Assembly: GCA_019648995.1 (NCBI GenBank)
Contig: BLXT01005777.1
Location: 544,365 to 576,197 of the forward strand
Length of the DNA stretch: 31,833 nt
Origin: Plakobranchus ocellatus
Lineage: Eukaryota > Mollusca > Gastropoda > Plakobranchidae
Reading direction: 5' to 3'
Position numbers and translations under genes: made by a program. This document shows positions 1 through 10,900 of this stretch, in pieces. Every line of letters begins with the position of its first letter. Position 1 is the first letter of the stretch. The notes beneath the pieces are model-generated. The model had not been told where the DNA came from and did not search any database. It worked only from the letters and a program-made list of their open reading frames with translations.

Positions 1-26
1 CTCTCTCTCTCTCTTTATCTCTCTCC
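1..26. repeat. CT microsatellite at the left edge
   Basis: Near-pure CT dinucleotide repeat interrupted by a short TTTAT. It probably continues beyond the window, within an upstream intron of the + strand receptor gene. Confidence 0.9.
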
Positions 27-521
27 AACTTCCTTCTCTTTACAAGTTAATTGTTTCTGTATTTATCAGCATTTCAATCAATTTTACTATGACAGCAACA
101 TAAACAATTCCCCAGGCATTCAAATGCACTGGAGCTGACCATGGCATTACATTTTTTTTATACAATGGGTTCAACCAAACAAATGTTCCTTTTTGGAAGT
201 TTGAAGACTTTAGACTTTGATGCTGCCAATTCAATAATCAATTTTGTCTGATGGCTTGAGTAATTCTTGTCAGACCATTAATTGTTATAAAATTTATTTT
301 TCTTAGCTTCCAAGTTAGCTCTTATTATTAATAATATAGTATGAACATATACATTTATTTACGTAAGCAATTAAAAAAACTGTTTTCAACATATCGCTGA
401 AAAATATGAAAAACAACACTATTATAGCAGCCATTATGATACCTGCCCTTTTGTAATTTCCTTTCCTTTTTAAAAGAAAAAATAAAATCAATGCTGTATT
501 GCCTTTTCTTTGGACATACAG

Positions 522-1097
522 AGTCTCAGGTAGACACATCTTGCTCCACAAGCCGCTACCATCGATTGAAAGGAGCTTTTGGAGTCATACGGCCGCCCCG
601 ACTGGATCCCAAAAATTCTGATATTAATTTTGAAAGGGAAACTGAAAGGAATGATGAAAGTGACCTTGTTGAACTCTCCACTGTAGCACCTATCGATGAT
701 AGTAACAAAAAGAAAAAGAACAAAAAAGGTGTTCCCTTACGCTGTAGATGGCTCATCAATCCTCGAGAGGATGAAATTGAAGTCAGAGTTCACCAGCTGA
801 CCTCAACCCCTGCGGCCTCTCCTCTTTCCACATCTGGTGCTACAACCTCGTTCTCATCATCAGATCTGTGCCCAGATTTAGGTCTTTTGTTGATAAAATA
901 CAAGGATTGTGATGATGGAAACCAAACAAAAGTACTGACCCTGTGTGATAAGGGAGAAGTCTACACTAGAAAAGGGCAGCAGCACCTGACTCCCCCATTA
1001 TCTGTTGTATCATGTGGGATGATTCAGCTTACCAGCGCTTTGCCAGAGAAGGATGGGACAACAGCAGCAGTGGACAAACTCATCATATCATATCATA
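522..1097 (+). CDS. Receptor exon A: CUB-like domain
   Basis: The acceptor is acatacag at 514-521, with a second possible AG at 528-529. The donor is gtgagt at 1098, leaving phase 1. The encoded C...GAFGVIRPP...CRWLI...CPDLGLLLI...LTLC...KLIISYH follows the CUB pattern: first Cys, GxI-x-P, CxW-I, CxDxLxI, then a Cys and a final beta-strand. Two extra cysteines (130, 165) could form a third bridge. A hydrophilic insert of about 35 residues, including SNKKKKNKKG, separates the first two cysteines, which are closer together in typical CUB domains. NQT near residue 133 is a glycosylation sequon. Confidence 0.85.
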
Positions 1098-4000
1098 GTG
1101 AGTGACATTACCCTTTGTTTCGTTATCAATTTGTACCCAAGGGATATCATATTCTGATTTTAAAATCTTATTTTTCTTATAAGTATAGTTAAGAAAACAA
1201 TTTTCCAAAGGTGACAGAGCATTGCAACATCTCTCCCTGGTGTTTCGAGGAAATCCCTAAACACTGATATATCATGAAATGCTTGAATTTTGTGCTCATT
1301 TTCTGCGTTGATCCACAAATCCATTCTGCAGTGCTGATTGTTTACAGACATACTTAAAGGAACCCTCCATTTTTACTGTCCATAGTGGTCCAGTGTCTTG
1401 TCTTATGCAGGACAATTGTTTAATTGGTCCATGGTAGTCAAGTGCCTTTTGTGATAGGAGATAATTTTGTACAGTTTATGATAATTGAGTGTTTTTCTGG
1501 TATCAGTTGATTGTATGCAGTTCATATCAGTTTGATATTTAAAGATATTAAGTCAGAATAATATTTTTTAGTTAAAAGGAACCTTCATAGGCAGAATGTT
1601 CTAACATGAGGTTATGTGGAGATGCTAGAATATGATTTTATAAGATATTTGTGATATAATTTTGTCTGCCTAATTAAGTGAATTAAACAACATGAATATA
1701 TAGTGAGAAACAAAAATTCAGTGCCTCTGATGATCTAAGATTTTTCACAAATGCCATAATTTAGTTTGAATTCCGTTTTTTGGGTAAAATAATTTTTCCT
1801 TTGATTCAAATAACTTATGGTATATTAATTTTGATGATGTGCCTTATCATTTCTATGGCAAAAAATAAACTAATGTCAGATGAGATTTATATTTGACTCA
1901 ATTAACTAATGTGCTCTCAATTTTTTTTCAGTCCATTTTTTTCTGACTGCCTGAAAATACATTTTGACCTTTATGCTTTTTTTTGCGCTGAAATTTTATG
2001 TTGCTTATCTGTTTTAATTGTTTAATCAAGTTTCACCATATCTTTTGTCCTCTAGAAATAGCCGCATACCCAGACCAGGACATTCCTATTGGCATCTCAA
2101 CCTGTCCTGCTCCTCCCAAAATAGTTCCAACCCAGACAAGCAGCACTGCATCATTTAATGATGATCTAACAGTGACTGGTCTACCATATGGACCTGCTGC
2201 GCCTTCATTGATTTCTAAAAAATTAAACCCTTCAGATGGGCTATTAGGGCCAGGAGCTCCTTCTCATGACGACAGTGAGCCTAGTTTTTTTCTTTAAAAA
2301 AATGCTATATCCACTTCATAAACTTGACAGCAGTCTTAATGAACCTGATGTTGACATAATATATATTATATATATGGGCAAAAAAACCCCAACATAAATA
2401 ACATATTATTATCTAGTGTTTTATTATCTTTGCAAAGCTTAAAAGTAAGGGTTTAGCCTATATTTATAACTGAAAATGTGTTTTATAATTCATATTGCTG
2501 CTCTGTTGATTCTAATTGCTAAATGGCATATCTATACAATTTATCATGTTCACAAAAAACTTGGACTTACAAAATTTCAAAGAAAACTTTTTTAAGAAGT
2601 CACAAGTAAAAATGCTCTCCTTTCAACATTTTAATATTTATTGACTGTTCAGCAATTCAATTTTTAATGATGTTTTTCCAGAAAGCATATATCTAATACA
2701 CTAGACCTTTTGTATTTTCAAGTATTCAGGTCTCTTTTGGAGCTTCTTTTTATATCAATATCTCTATATTCAAAGTTTTTTTGTACAAGCAATATGTTCA
2801 AGATGTTAGTGATCTATTGAAAACTCTTGTATTAATGCATTGTAAAAAATTTAAATGCAGAGGGGAAAAAAGAGTTTTTAGAAATTCTAAGAACCAAAAC
2901 TATCATTATGGCATATATAAATTATTAAGTTCAAAATGACTTCTCTTACATTGCCTTGATTTTCAGGAGTGTCCACACAGAGACTCCTATGCCTTTTTAT
3001 TTTGAAAAGTGCTTGGGGAAAAATAGGCATATTTATTACATTAGTTTGTACTACAGCTTCAAGTGCTTGGGAAAAATAATCATATTTATTACATTAGTCT
3101 GTACTACAGCTTAAAGTGCTTCGGAAAAATAATCATATTTATTACATTAGTCTGTACTACAGCTTTTGAGTCCACAGCATCAGTTTTCCCATCGGTGGTT
3201 CTAGCAACATATTAAACAGTTAAAAGTCAATCAAAAGTTGCTGGTATGCTTGGTCTTAGTTGATTTATACAATATCTGCAAAGTTAAAAACACATTTTCC
3301 TCGAAAATACTTTACTCTTACTATGCTTATTTAAGTAAGCACTTTGTTTTGTCATCATTGATGGTGTCTAAAATTGGAGGGTTCATAGAAAAAGAAATAT
3401 GAGGTCATTCAGCTAATTTTAGACTATATGTTCTTTTTAGCCTCTGATTATCTTTAATATCAAAAAATTGAAACTTCCAGTGCAGACAAGCTACTTTTAT
3501 TTTCCTGGGCAACTTTTGCTCTTGAAATTATTGGACACAGCCAGTGAAGCAGTTGATCATGAAACATCATTTAAAATTTTCAATGTGAATGTGTTTTCAT
3601 ATTTTTTCATTGTCAGGTGTGGAACAAGATGGTCCCACTAACTCCTCTTCACGGTTCCCAAATTTCAGTAAGTCGTTTAACCTTACTGACCATTGAAAGT
3701 CCTGAAACAATGCATTTATGGTTTTTTAAAAAAGCAATCCTTGACTTTAGATTGTACATCAAGGATTGAGTTATATCCGTCTTATGTATTTAAAAACGAT
3801 GGTATCTATTCTAAGAGCAAGCTGCTGTGCCAAAGCATGGAATAGGCCCTAATCATTTAAAATGAACCAGATTCAAGGTCTAGTTTTATAGTTATTTAAT
3901 AGGGAGTATGACATGTATATTTGCAAAGGTGTAAAACATTAAAAAGAACTTTACAAATATCACTTTACAAGAGAAAAAAGATGCTATCAACAGTAAATTA

Positions 4001-6370
4001 AAATTTTTTTAATTGGAATTTTTTCCCCAGAACTTTTGCTTCTCTACATTATTTTTGGTGTGATAATCCTAGCCCTTCTTATTGCACTAATTGTTGTCAT
4101 TGTAAGGTAGGTTCTTTCCTTTTTTCAACCTTCACGAAATGATGTAATATCGAGTGTATTGTCACCTTATTTCCTTTATTTCATAATTTTGCCTTTCTTT
4201 TTAAATTCTGAATATTTTCCTTAACAAATTCTCATTCTTGTCTTTTCCACTCTTTCATTCTCTCATTCTTTTCTTCCCTTTCTCCCTTCTCTTGTCCTCT
4301 GTCTCTCTCCTAGTCACTTTCTCCAACTTCTTTTTTTCTCATTCTCTATTAATTTTCATGTTTTTTCTGTCCATTTTGTATCCTATCTTTGGCCATTTGT
4401 TATGCAATGTTTGCTTTGTCATTTGCTTGTGTAACAGTAAGAAGAATCTCTAAATCTAGATATGTTCCAAAATAAACATATGTAAAAAAATATACACTCA
4501 TTGCAAAAAGGTTCTTAGTTGCATTTATCTATATGTTGAACAACTCTTATAGATAATTTAAAACTGTGAAGTTGTTTATTAAATATACAGTTCAGATGTT
4601 TTCAGTCAGTCATTTTTTTTTCTAACAAAATTGTTTTCAACACAGAAAAGATTATTTTTTTATAATGATGGTTATACAGATAAGCAATGCAGAGGGAAGA
4701 GAGCAAAATACTCCTAAAACTCAATTCTGAAAGAGTAGACATTACATACAAATTTTAGATTATAAAAAGAAATAATCAGATTTCAAAGCATTTTAATTTT
4801 TTAATTCCAACATACTATTCAACTTGGCTTTTCTCTAGCTACCACCGTATTTCCGTGAGAAAGTCAAGAGGCAGAGGGGATTCTGGTGAAAGGACAGCTC
4901 TTTGGCTTTATCCCCGCCATGAAGATACACCTCTGGAAACTTTCCAGACCAACAGTATGGCTGATGGTTCTGCTTCTATGACATCAGGGTCAGAGTCAAG
5001 CCACAGAAAAGTGAGTTTAAAAAAATGAACTAGTGCTTTAGAGTGACAATAAAAATAAGGATTAGCTTTTTTCTATGCAGCTGACACACAACAGTAAATC
5101 AGAAACTATATCTTTCTCTTATTAGTTAATATATATGTAAGTACACTTAAATATGCTTATAGCATTGTCATTGTGTTTATTTTCAGTTCTCTGTTTACTG
5201 TATTTCATAATTGTGTTTAATGAGGTTTAATAATGTTTTTGTTTCTCTGCATAGGTAATTGCATCAGTCCATTGTGAACCAGACACAAACTGCACAAGCA
5301 TGGGCAGTGGTATGTCAACCTTTTCATCAGGCCCAAATCATGTAGCTGACAATGAGAGAGATAGCTCTGGACTAAAAGACCTCATTGCAACATTTGAATC
5401 AGGAACATTTAGTGGGTACAGCAGTCTTAGGGACCTTTGTGGTGACAAACGATTTTCAACAGGAAGTGCGGAAGCTCAAGGGAAAAAGACAGAATATGAG
5501 CTCACTGACACTGCACCTGCAGTTATAGGAGCTTGTGATGATGATCCACTTTATGTAAGTGCTGGGAGTGGGCACTATGCAGGCATTGGAAAAACCGACC
5601 ATCATGAGGAGAAAACCACAGGAGATCATCTACATCGAGAAGTAAATCCATATTCAAGTTGTAATGGTGAAGATCATTATGCCAGCCTGAATGCAGATGG
5701 TCCTTTTGCAAGTCTTGATGGGGGTGGTCTTTATTCAACGCCAAATGATAGGGCCCATTATAGAAATTCAGATAGTGGTGATTATGCAGATCCCAATTCA
5801 GGACATTATGAGGGTATTGGAAGTAATTCTGTAGATTATGAGAAAAATAGAGGGGATGGGAGTGGTCACTACGAGTCTTTGCCTTGTGCAGATTCGAACA
5901 TATATGAAGCTATTGAACCTGGAGTGTCTTCTGAGGGGGCCAATGTAAAAAGGCACAGTAAATCAGACGAATACAGAGCTGCTATCCCTAAAAACCCAAA
6001 CTTCAAACAACATCCTTCAGTACCACCACCACTTCCTGTTTCACTGAGCAATGGTGGACCTAGATATACTCCTTTGGATGATTTCCACTACCGTGTCAAC
6101 AATGATGAGTATGCTGTTGTTAGAAAGCCCAATCGACAACCTTCAGTAATGTCATCTAGCAAAAGCTCCTTTGCTAGTTTAGGCAGGACGGATGAGCAGC
6201 ATCCAAGACTGGTTAACGGTGACATTAGCAGAAATAGTTCTAATGTGGATTACTCAACCATAGAAAATCCACAGGCTCAGATAGTTGATCAAAATTGGAA
6301 GAGACGTTCTGCACCAACAGCTCAAAACTCCAGCTGGACTAGAGGAGATCAGTGGGAGGACGTGGTTTGA
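522..6370 (+). CDS. CUB-domain single-pass receptor with ITAM-like, tyrosine-rich tail (3' part, 6 exons)
   Basis: Six exons (522-1097, 2056-2274, 3617-3667, 4031-4106, 4839-5010, 5255-6370) join in one frame to 736 residues plus stop; the 5' end is outside the window. Residues 8-192 form a CUB-like domain (C8, CRW at 75-77, C117-P-D, LC at 141-142). Residues 193-282 are a Pro/Ser/Thr-rich stalk with a TNSS glycosylation site. Residues 284-307 are a 24-residue hydrophobic helix with K before it and SYHR after it, giving a type I topology. The tail, residues 308-736, has 18 tyrosines in the last exon, a PPPLP SH3-type motif and a C-terminal EDVV that fits a class III PDZ ligand. What is seen is the domains and motifs; binding a ligand outside and recruiting SH2 proteins inside is inferred. 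I cannot name the gene. A relative of insect CUB/LDLa receptors such as Culd is possible but unproven. Confidence 0.85.
1098..2055 (+). other. Intron A-B, no other feature
   Basis: AT-rich intron between receptor exons A and B with GT/AG ends. No exon, RNA gene or repeat is recognised inside it. Confidence 0.75.
2056..2274 (+). CDS. Receptor exon B: extracellular stalk
   Basis: Acceptor tcctctag ends at 2055; donor gtgagc begins at 2275. Phase 1 at both ends joins SYH|K|IAAYPDQ cleanly. The product is rich in Pro, Ser, Thr and Gly (for example CPAPPKIVPTQTSSTAS and GLLGPGAPS) with no recognisable fold, as expected of a linker between CUB domain and membrane. Confidence 0.85.
3007..3165. repeat. 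Three tandem copies of a 53-54-bp unit in a receptor intron
   Basis: Copies at 3007-3060, 3061-3113 and 3114-3165 each begin aagtgcttgg (or a near match) and end with ctacagctt. The second and third are closer to each other than to the first, which carries ataggcat where they have ataatcat. The repeat lies in the intron between exons B and C. Confidence 0.9.
3617..3667 (+). CDS. Receptor exon C: 51-nt juxtamembrane stalk exon
   Basis: Acceptor ttcattgtcag, donor gtaagt at 3668, phase 1 at both ends. It encodes VEQDGPTNSSSRFPNF, including an NSS sequon just outside the membrane. Because 51 nt is a multiple of three and both phases are equal, skipping it would keep the frame. Confidence 0.8.
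4031..4106 (+). CDS. Receptor exon D: transmembrane helix
   Basis: Acceptor ttttccccag; donor gtaggt at 4107. The exon encodes K followed by 24 consecutive hydrophobic residues (LLLLYII...VVIV), then the split codon of S308. This is the only membrane segment seen in the gene. Confidence 0.88.
4186..4420 (+). repeat. Pyrimidine-rich intron tract
   Basis: About 230 nt made almost only of T and C on the + strand, in the intron before exon E. It leaves an open frame of Phe/Leu/Ser codons by composition alone. No exon is indicated. Confidence 0.7.
4839..5010 (+). CDS. Receptor exon E: juxtamembrane cytoplasmic segment
   Basis: Acceptor ttttctctag, donor gtgagt at 5011, phase 0 at the 3' end. It begins SYHRISVRKSRGRG, a basic stop-transfer segment, followed by WLYPRHEDTPLETF and a Ser-rich stretch. 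Confidence 0.88.
5255..6370 (+). CDS. Receptor exon F: terminal exon, tyrosine-motif tail
   Basis: Acceptor ctctgcatag ends at 5254; the exon stays open for 371 codons to TGA at 6368-6370. Tyrosines at residues 420, 446, 465, 473, 498, 507, 525, 534, 542, 550, 560, 571, 582, 605, 636, 644, 651 and 698 sit in YSSL, YELT, YVSA, YAGI, YSSC, YASL, YSTP, YRNS, YADP, YEGI, YEKN, YESL, YEAI, YRAA, YTPL, YRVN, YAVV and YSTI. The recurring SGHY-x-x-I/L unit (residues 471-476, 548-553, 569-574) suggests local duplication. The region is otherwise polar, Gly/Ser/Asp/Asn-rich and probably disordered. Confidence 0.93.
   Translation, partial: VIASVHCEPDTNCTSMGSGMSTFSSGPNHVADNERDSSGLKDLIATFESGTFSGYSSLRDLCGDKRFSTGSAEAQGKKTEYELTDTAPAVIGACDDDPLYVSAGSGHYAGIGKTDHHEEKTTGDHLHREVNPYSSCNGEDHYASLNADGPFASLDGGGLYSTPNDRAHYRNSDSGDYADPNSGHYEGIGSNSVDYEKNRGDGSGHYESLPCADSNIYEAIEPGVSSEGANVKRHSKSDEYRAAIPKNPNFKQHPSVPPPLPVSLSNGGPRYTPLDDFHYRVNNDEYAVVRKPNRQPSVMSSSKSSFASLGRTDEQHPRLVNGDISRNSSNVDYSTIENPQAQIVDQNWKRRSAPTAQNSSWTRGDQWEDVV
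5870..5914 (+). other. ITAM-like motif YESL-x7-YEAI
   Basis: The reading frame gives YESLPCADSNIYEAI (residues 571-585): two YxxL/I modules separated by exactly seven residues, within the 6-8 spacing of the immunoreceptor tyrosine-based activation motif. In known ITAM receptors the doubly phosphorylated pair binds the tandem SH2 domains of Syk-family kinases. The match is seen; the function is inferred. Confidence 0.6.
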
Positions 6371-7988
6371 GTAGACTTGGGTGTTTTCAATTAAAGTATG
6401 TTCTTCACCTATTTCAGACAAACCAAAATTCTACAGCAAATGAGCTTTTGTAAGTAAAACACTTCTTTAGTTGTATGTTGTAAAAGCTGTTTCTTTTGGA
6501 AAGCAAGCACAGCTGACACGTCAACAGATGAATTGTTGCATTCTGTACTTTAAAAAGTGTTACATGTCCTATCCCTCTTTCAATGGAGAAATACTATTTT
6601 TTTCTCCTTCAATAAATTTGCCTTAGATATGCTTTAAGAGATTTGAAGAATAAGTTATATAAACTATTAGAAAAGAAAATATGATGAGGCAACTTTATGT
6701 AAGCATAAAACCATAGATAGAAGCTCTACCATGTACAGCCCCACTGTTCCCCTTCCCTGCCCATAATTTGGAGCTCTCCATTTTCCCCAGTTGGACTACT
6801 AAATATTAACGGAGAGCTTATCTTACATTCATACATTGACATACAAAATTTATTTTTAAGAAGATGCAGTGCTGCAAGTTTTCATTTTTCATTACAGTTT
6901 GGAATTGTTTGAACTGCTGTGAATGTACCATAATGTTTGGAAAGTTTAAATTTATACTAGTTTAAAATGAGCAATACACTGTGCAACTTAAGTACAAATG
7001 CAAAAACATTAGGTCATCAAGATGATTAAGAGAAAAAGAGAATTGTACTTTACTTTGACTTTCCCATAGACTTTAGAAAATTGAATTGATCTTTTGTCAT
7101 TTTTTTTGTAATATGCTAAAATAGTCTAATCAGAGAGGAAATGGTAAAAATTCTGCCATATTTTGTTCAATTGATTGTATTTGATTAAAAAGGTTAGGCA
7201 ATAATGTGTAGGCCTATAATTTCTGTTGTATAATGTTACAAAATTTGCAATACAATATTGATAATGTGCAATATGTGTATAATATTTTGAGCATTCATTT
7301 TTCTTTGTAAAATTTCAGGTGTACATCATAATTATATTAATGTACATTTTTGTTTTCAAATCAAATGTACAGAAATGTATCAATGACTGATGCATACTAT
7401 GTCTATACAGCACCATTATGGAAAGGCACTGAATTCTGTGTATTATTGTGTATTAATCAGAGCAAGGTAGTGGCTTTTTAAAAATACTAACTCTTTTTCT
7501 TTGATGAGTATATGGTGAGTGATTGTGTCTTAGAAATAAGAAGGAAAATTTTGACCTTTACAAAAAAAGTTTTTGTTTTAGCTGTAAAATTATATGAGCA
7601 TGTCTCGTATATGAAGAAGCAGTATTTGCGGTGCAATGTTTTAAATTTCATTGAAGGAGATACAATAAAAGGGCTTCTTAACTTTCCTTTACATTAAGCA
7701 AGAAGAAACAGTCTTTAACAGAGAATTTAGTAGCTCGGTGTGGTTTTATTAATATATTTCATAATACATAGCATTGTCTCATATTGTCTCTGAAATATAT
7801 ACAGCAGTGTTCTTTTTATTATAATTTTTTTTTAAATAAGAACTTTTTTCTGTGAAGTTCAATTGATTTGAAGCTAAAGGAAGCAATACTTGAGAGCTAC
7901 TCTTTTATTTTTTAACCTCGATGTAGAACATGTCACTGATCATGTATATTTTAATCAACTCTGATGCTTAAGCGTGAATGAAAATAAA
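6371..7988 (+). other. Probable 3' UTR of the receptor gene
   Basis: This follows the TGA with no further coding signal. Candidate AATAAA signals lie at 6611-6616, 7664-7669 and 7983-7988; the true end cannot be chosen without transcript data. Confidence 0.4.
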
Positions 7989-10900
7989 CCTTTGTGAATG
8001 CAATGTCATATCTACCTCTTGACCTGGATTAATTCAATACTGGTATTGAGAAAACCTTTTGAAAAATTTGTTTTATGGGATAAAATGATTTTTGCAAAAT
8101 GCATTTGAAACGTCAAAGTTTATTCTGAATTGTGCACATCAATATGATTTTTACCTCCAGGTAAAGAGTGTTTGTGTGGAAGAGGGAGAGGTTCTTTGCA
8201 ATCTAATCCTAGCTATAAAAAATTAGTATTTTTTTTTACTTATTTTTCTTTGTTAATAAAAATATCTTTGAAATCGAAATCAATACCTAAAAAGGTTAAA
8301 TATCATTGTTCAAAAAAATTTTAAACTATTGAGAGGAACATATAATGTTTAACATTATTTTATACTAATTTACATTGATAGCAACTATTGTAACTTTTCT
8401 TTTGCCTTACTTTTATTATGATTACCTCAGGTGATGTATAAATCTTAAACTTTTTGGTTTATTTATATGTAATTAGCAATGTATATAATGTCCTTTTCCT
8501 ATTGTTTGGTTTGTAAATTTCCGATGGAAACATTTTTTGCTGCTGTTGCTCAAGCTGTTTAGCTAATACTCAATTTCTTTTTTATAATTTTACAACCAGT
8601 CAAATCAAACCTGTTGGTATGATCTAGTTTTTTTTTCTAAAACTCTTTTTAATCGCATATAAAATTCATGACAATTTCAATACCATTTCCTCTACTCACT
8701 GGCTGAAGGTTTGAAATTGATTCTGATTTCTGATTATTAAACCACTTTGTTTTGTAAACAAAACCTGACATTCTTACATTAATTTTGATCTGTTTTTTTT
8801 AAAAACCGTGAAACAATTCTCAAGATTATTATTGATTTTACTGAGTTTATTTTGTGTTGCTCAAAACTTTTTGTTCATATCAAAACAAATTTATTTTTTT
8901 CTCTATGGTTACAATTTTTTTTTTACAATTTAAAGTATGCAGACATGCATCAGTTGCACTGAAAGTATTTACTATTTGTCAATTACATTATCTTATTATT
9001 TTGGCCCAGAGGACTGCATAGTAGCAGATTGTGACTTGTTGTGAACACTAGTCTAATTATCATATCAATATTTAGGACAATTGATTTTATTGCTTTACGA
9101 ACCATTCTTATACAGGTGTGTTTAGTCAGATGGGTCCATTCAATGTTAATATTTTTCTATTTCAAACTTACTTACTGTTGCCATGGCAACTACCATCATC
9201 TTGAATTTCAGTCAGTTTATAATGTGATTTTCAAAATATATGAATATTTCTACAAATTGTCAATATTATCTGAAAATAGAACATTTTTTTTGTTTTTACC
9301 ATAAAATCAAAAGCAGGCATGTCCATTCATGCCTAAATTTCGTAAAAGGTAGAACAAAGTAGTTGGTTTTGTTCAAATGGCAAATGATGGGAAGCATAAA
9401 AAGCAATCAATATCGTTTTGACATTAAGAAACATTATTGTATCTCTATCAAAAATTGATTTTTATCCTCTCAATATGGAGAAATCATGGACTTGATACTT
9501 CAAGTGGGTACATGTATAGCTTTAAATTTTTCGCTAAATACAAAGCATTACCTTTTAAAGACACTAAATCTTAATTAAGAAATTCCTAATTTAAAAAATT
9601 AATTTATCGCAAAGTTTCATAGCTGGCCTTCTATTAATGGCTCATGAAATGTTTTAGAATAACTGCTTCTTCAGTAGAGTATATTATTGATATCATGTTC
9701 CAATTTTCGTTTATTATTTTTTTGTGTGCACAAGTTCACCATACAATTTTTAGAGAATATACATGTAATTAATAAGGAATGTATGATGCAGTGGTAACAA
9801 CCATGCAATTTTATCTGGTTAAGACCAAGAAATTAGCTAAAAAGGGCTGAACAGTGAAATTCACTAACTCAAACTTGCATAAGTCGATATGTTTGTAATA
9901 GATAATACCTCTGAATCATTTGGAGCAAGTGTTGCTTTATTGTGAAGAGCAATAAAATGCATAAGTAGATGTATGGATGAGTCAATGTTTTTTTTAAAAT
10001 CCCCTAAAGGTATTGCCTGTTGTATTTAAATTATAAGTTTCTAAACGATTCTGGCATTCAAACAAACAGAAACTTATAACCACATGCAAACAGAGGTGAA
10101 GCATTGATATATTTGATACATTATATAGCCATATTAAAAAATAAAACATGTATGAATATAAAATCATGGTCACTTTATTTCATCTAATAAATTTTGTTTT
10201 AATACCAAGAGATCTGTAAGCATGCACTCTTTAGTTTAAATATAAAAAGTATAATATAAACTCAATTTTAAACATTTTCATATGCAACCTGTCGGCATAA
10301 AATGAGTTGTGTAAGCAATCATCCATCAGAGATAAAAGCAAAGTATGTAAACACAGTTGGGAACATCACAATAAACTTTTTTTGTTCATTACAAATGGAT
10401 AGCATGTTGCAAACTATAGGAAAAGATTTTATTTTATTGCAACCATGTTGCAACATTTTGCTAACATCCCTGTTGGGCCTTTGAAAAATTGCTCATTTCA
10501 TGTGGATGCTTAGTATATTTTCAATAATGTAAATAAGCATGCCAGATGTTAATGCCTGTGATTTGCGATTCGATGCATAAAACTTCTAAGCAGTAGCACC
10601 TTTTACATTTCTGTACTTTGAATTATTAGTTATGTGTAATGTCTTCTCCTAATCTTTGCAAGTGTCCATGGTTTGGATTTTCCTTGAACTAAATATTCAT
10701 TTTCTTTGTTGTACAGGACTTGTTTGAGGATATTGAAAGTTTGAGAACCTGTTATTAACAAATTCCTTTATCCTAACTCTCCAATGGTATGTCTGGTGAG
10801 ATTTTTGTAGCATACTACCAAGCATTTAGTGTTTTCTTTTTAAGAGGGGGAAGAAGGGAGGAATTGCTAAAAGAGGCAAGTAGGTAGCGGATTTCTTAAT

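Noticed and set aside
491-521. Using the ATG at 491 as the receptor start
   Set aside because: The ATG lies upstream of a splice acceptor (AG at 520-521) and yields no signal peptide; the CUB exon looks internal.
4238-4453. Open frame of Ser/Phe/Leu codons in a receptor intron
   Set aside because: It is created by the pyrimidine-rich tract; exons D and E join in phase without it.
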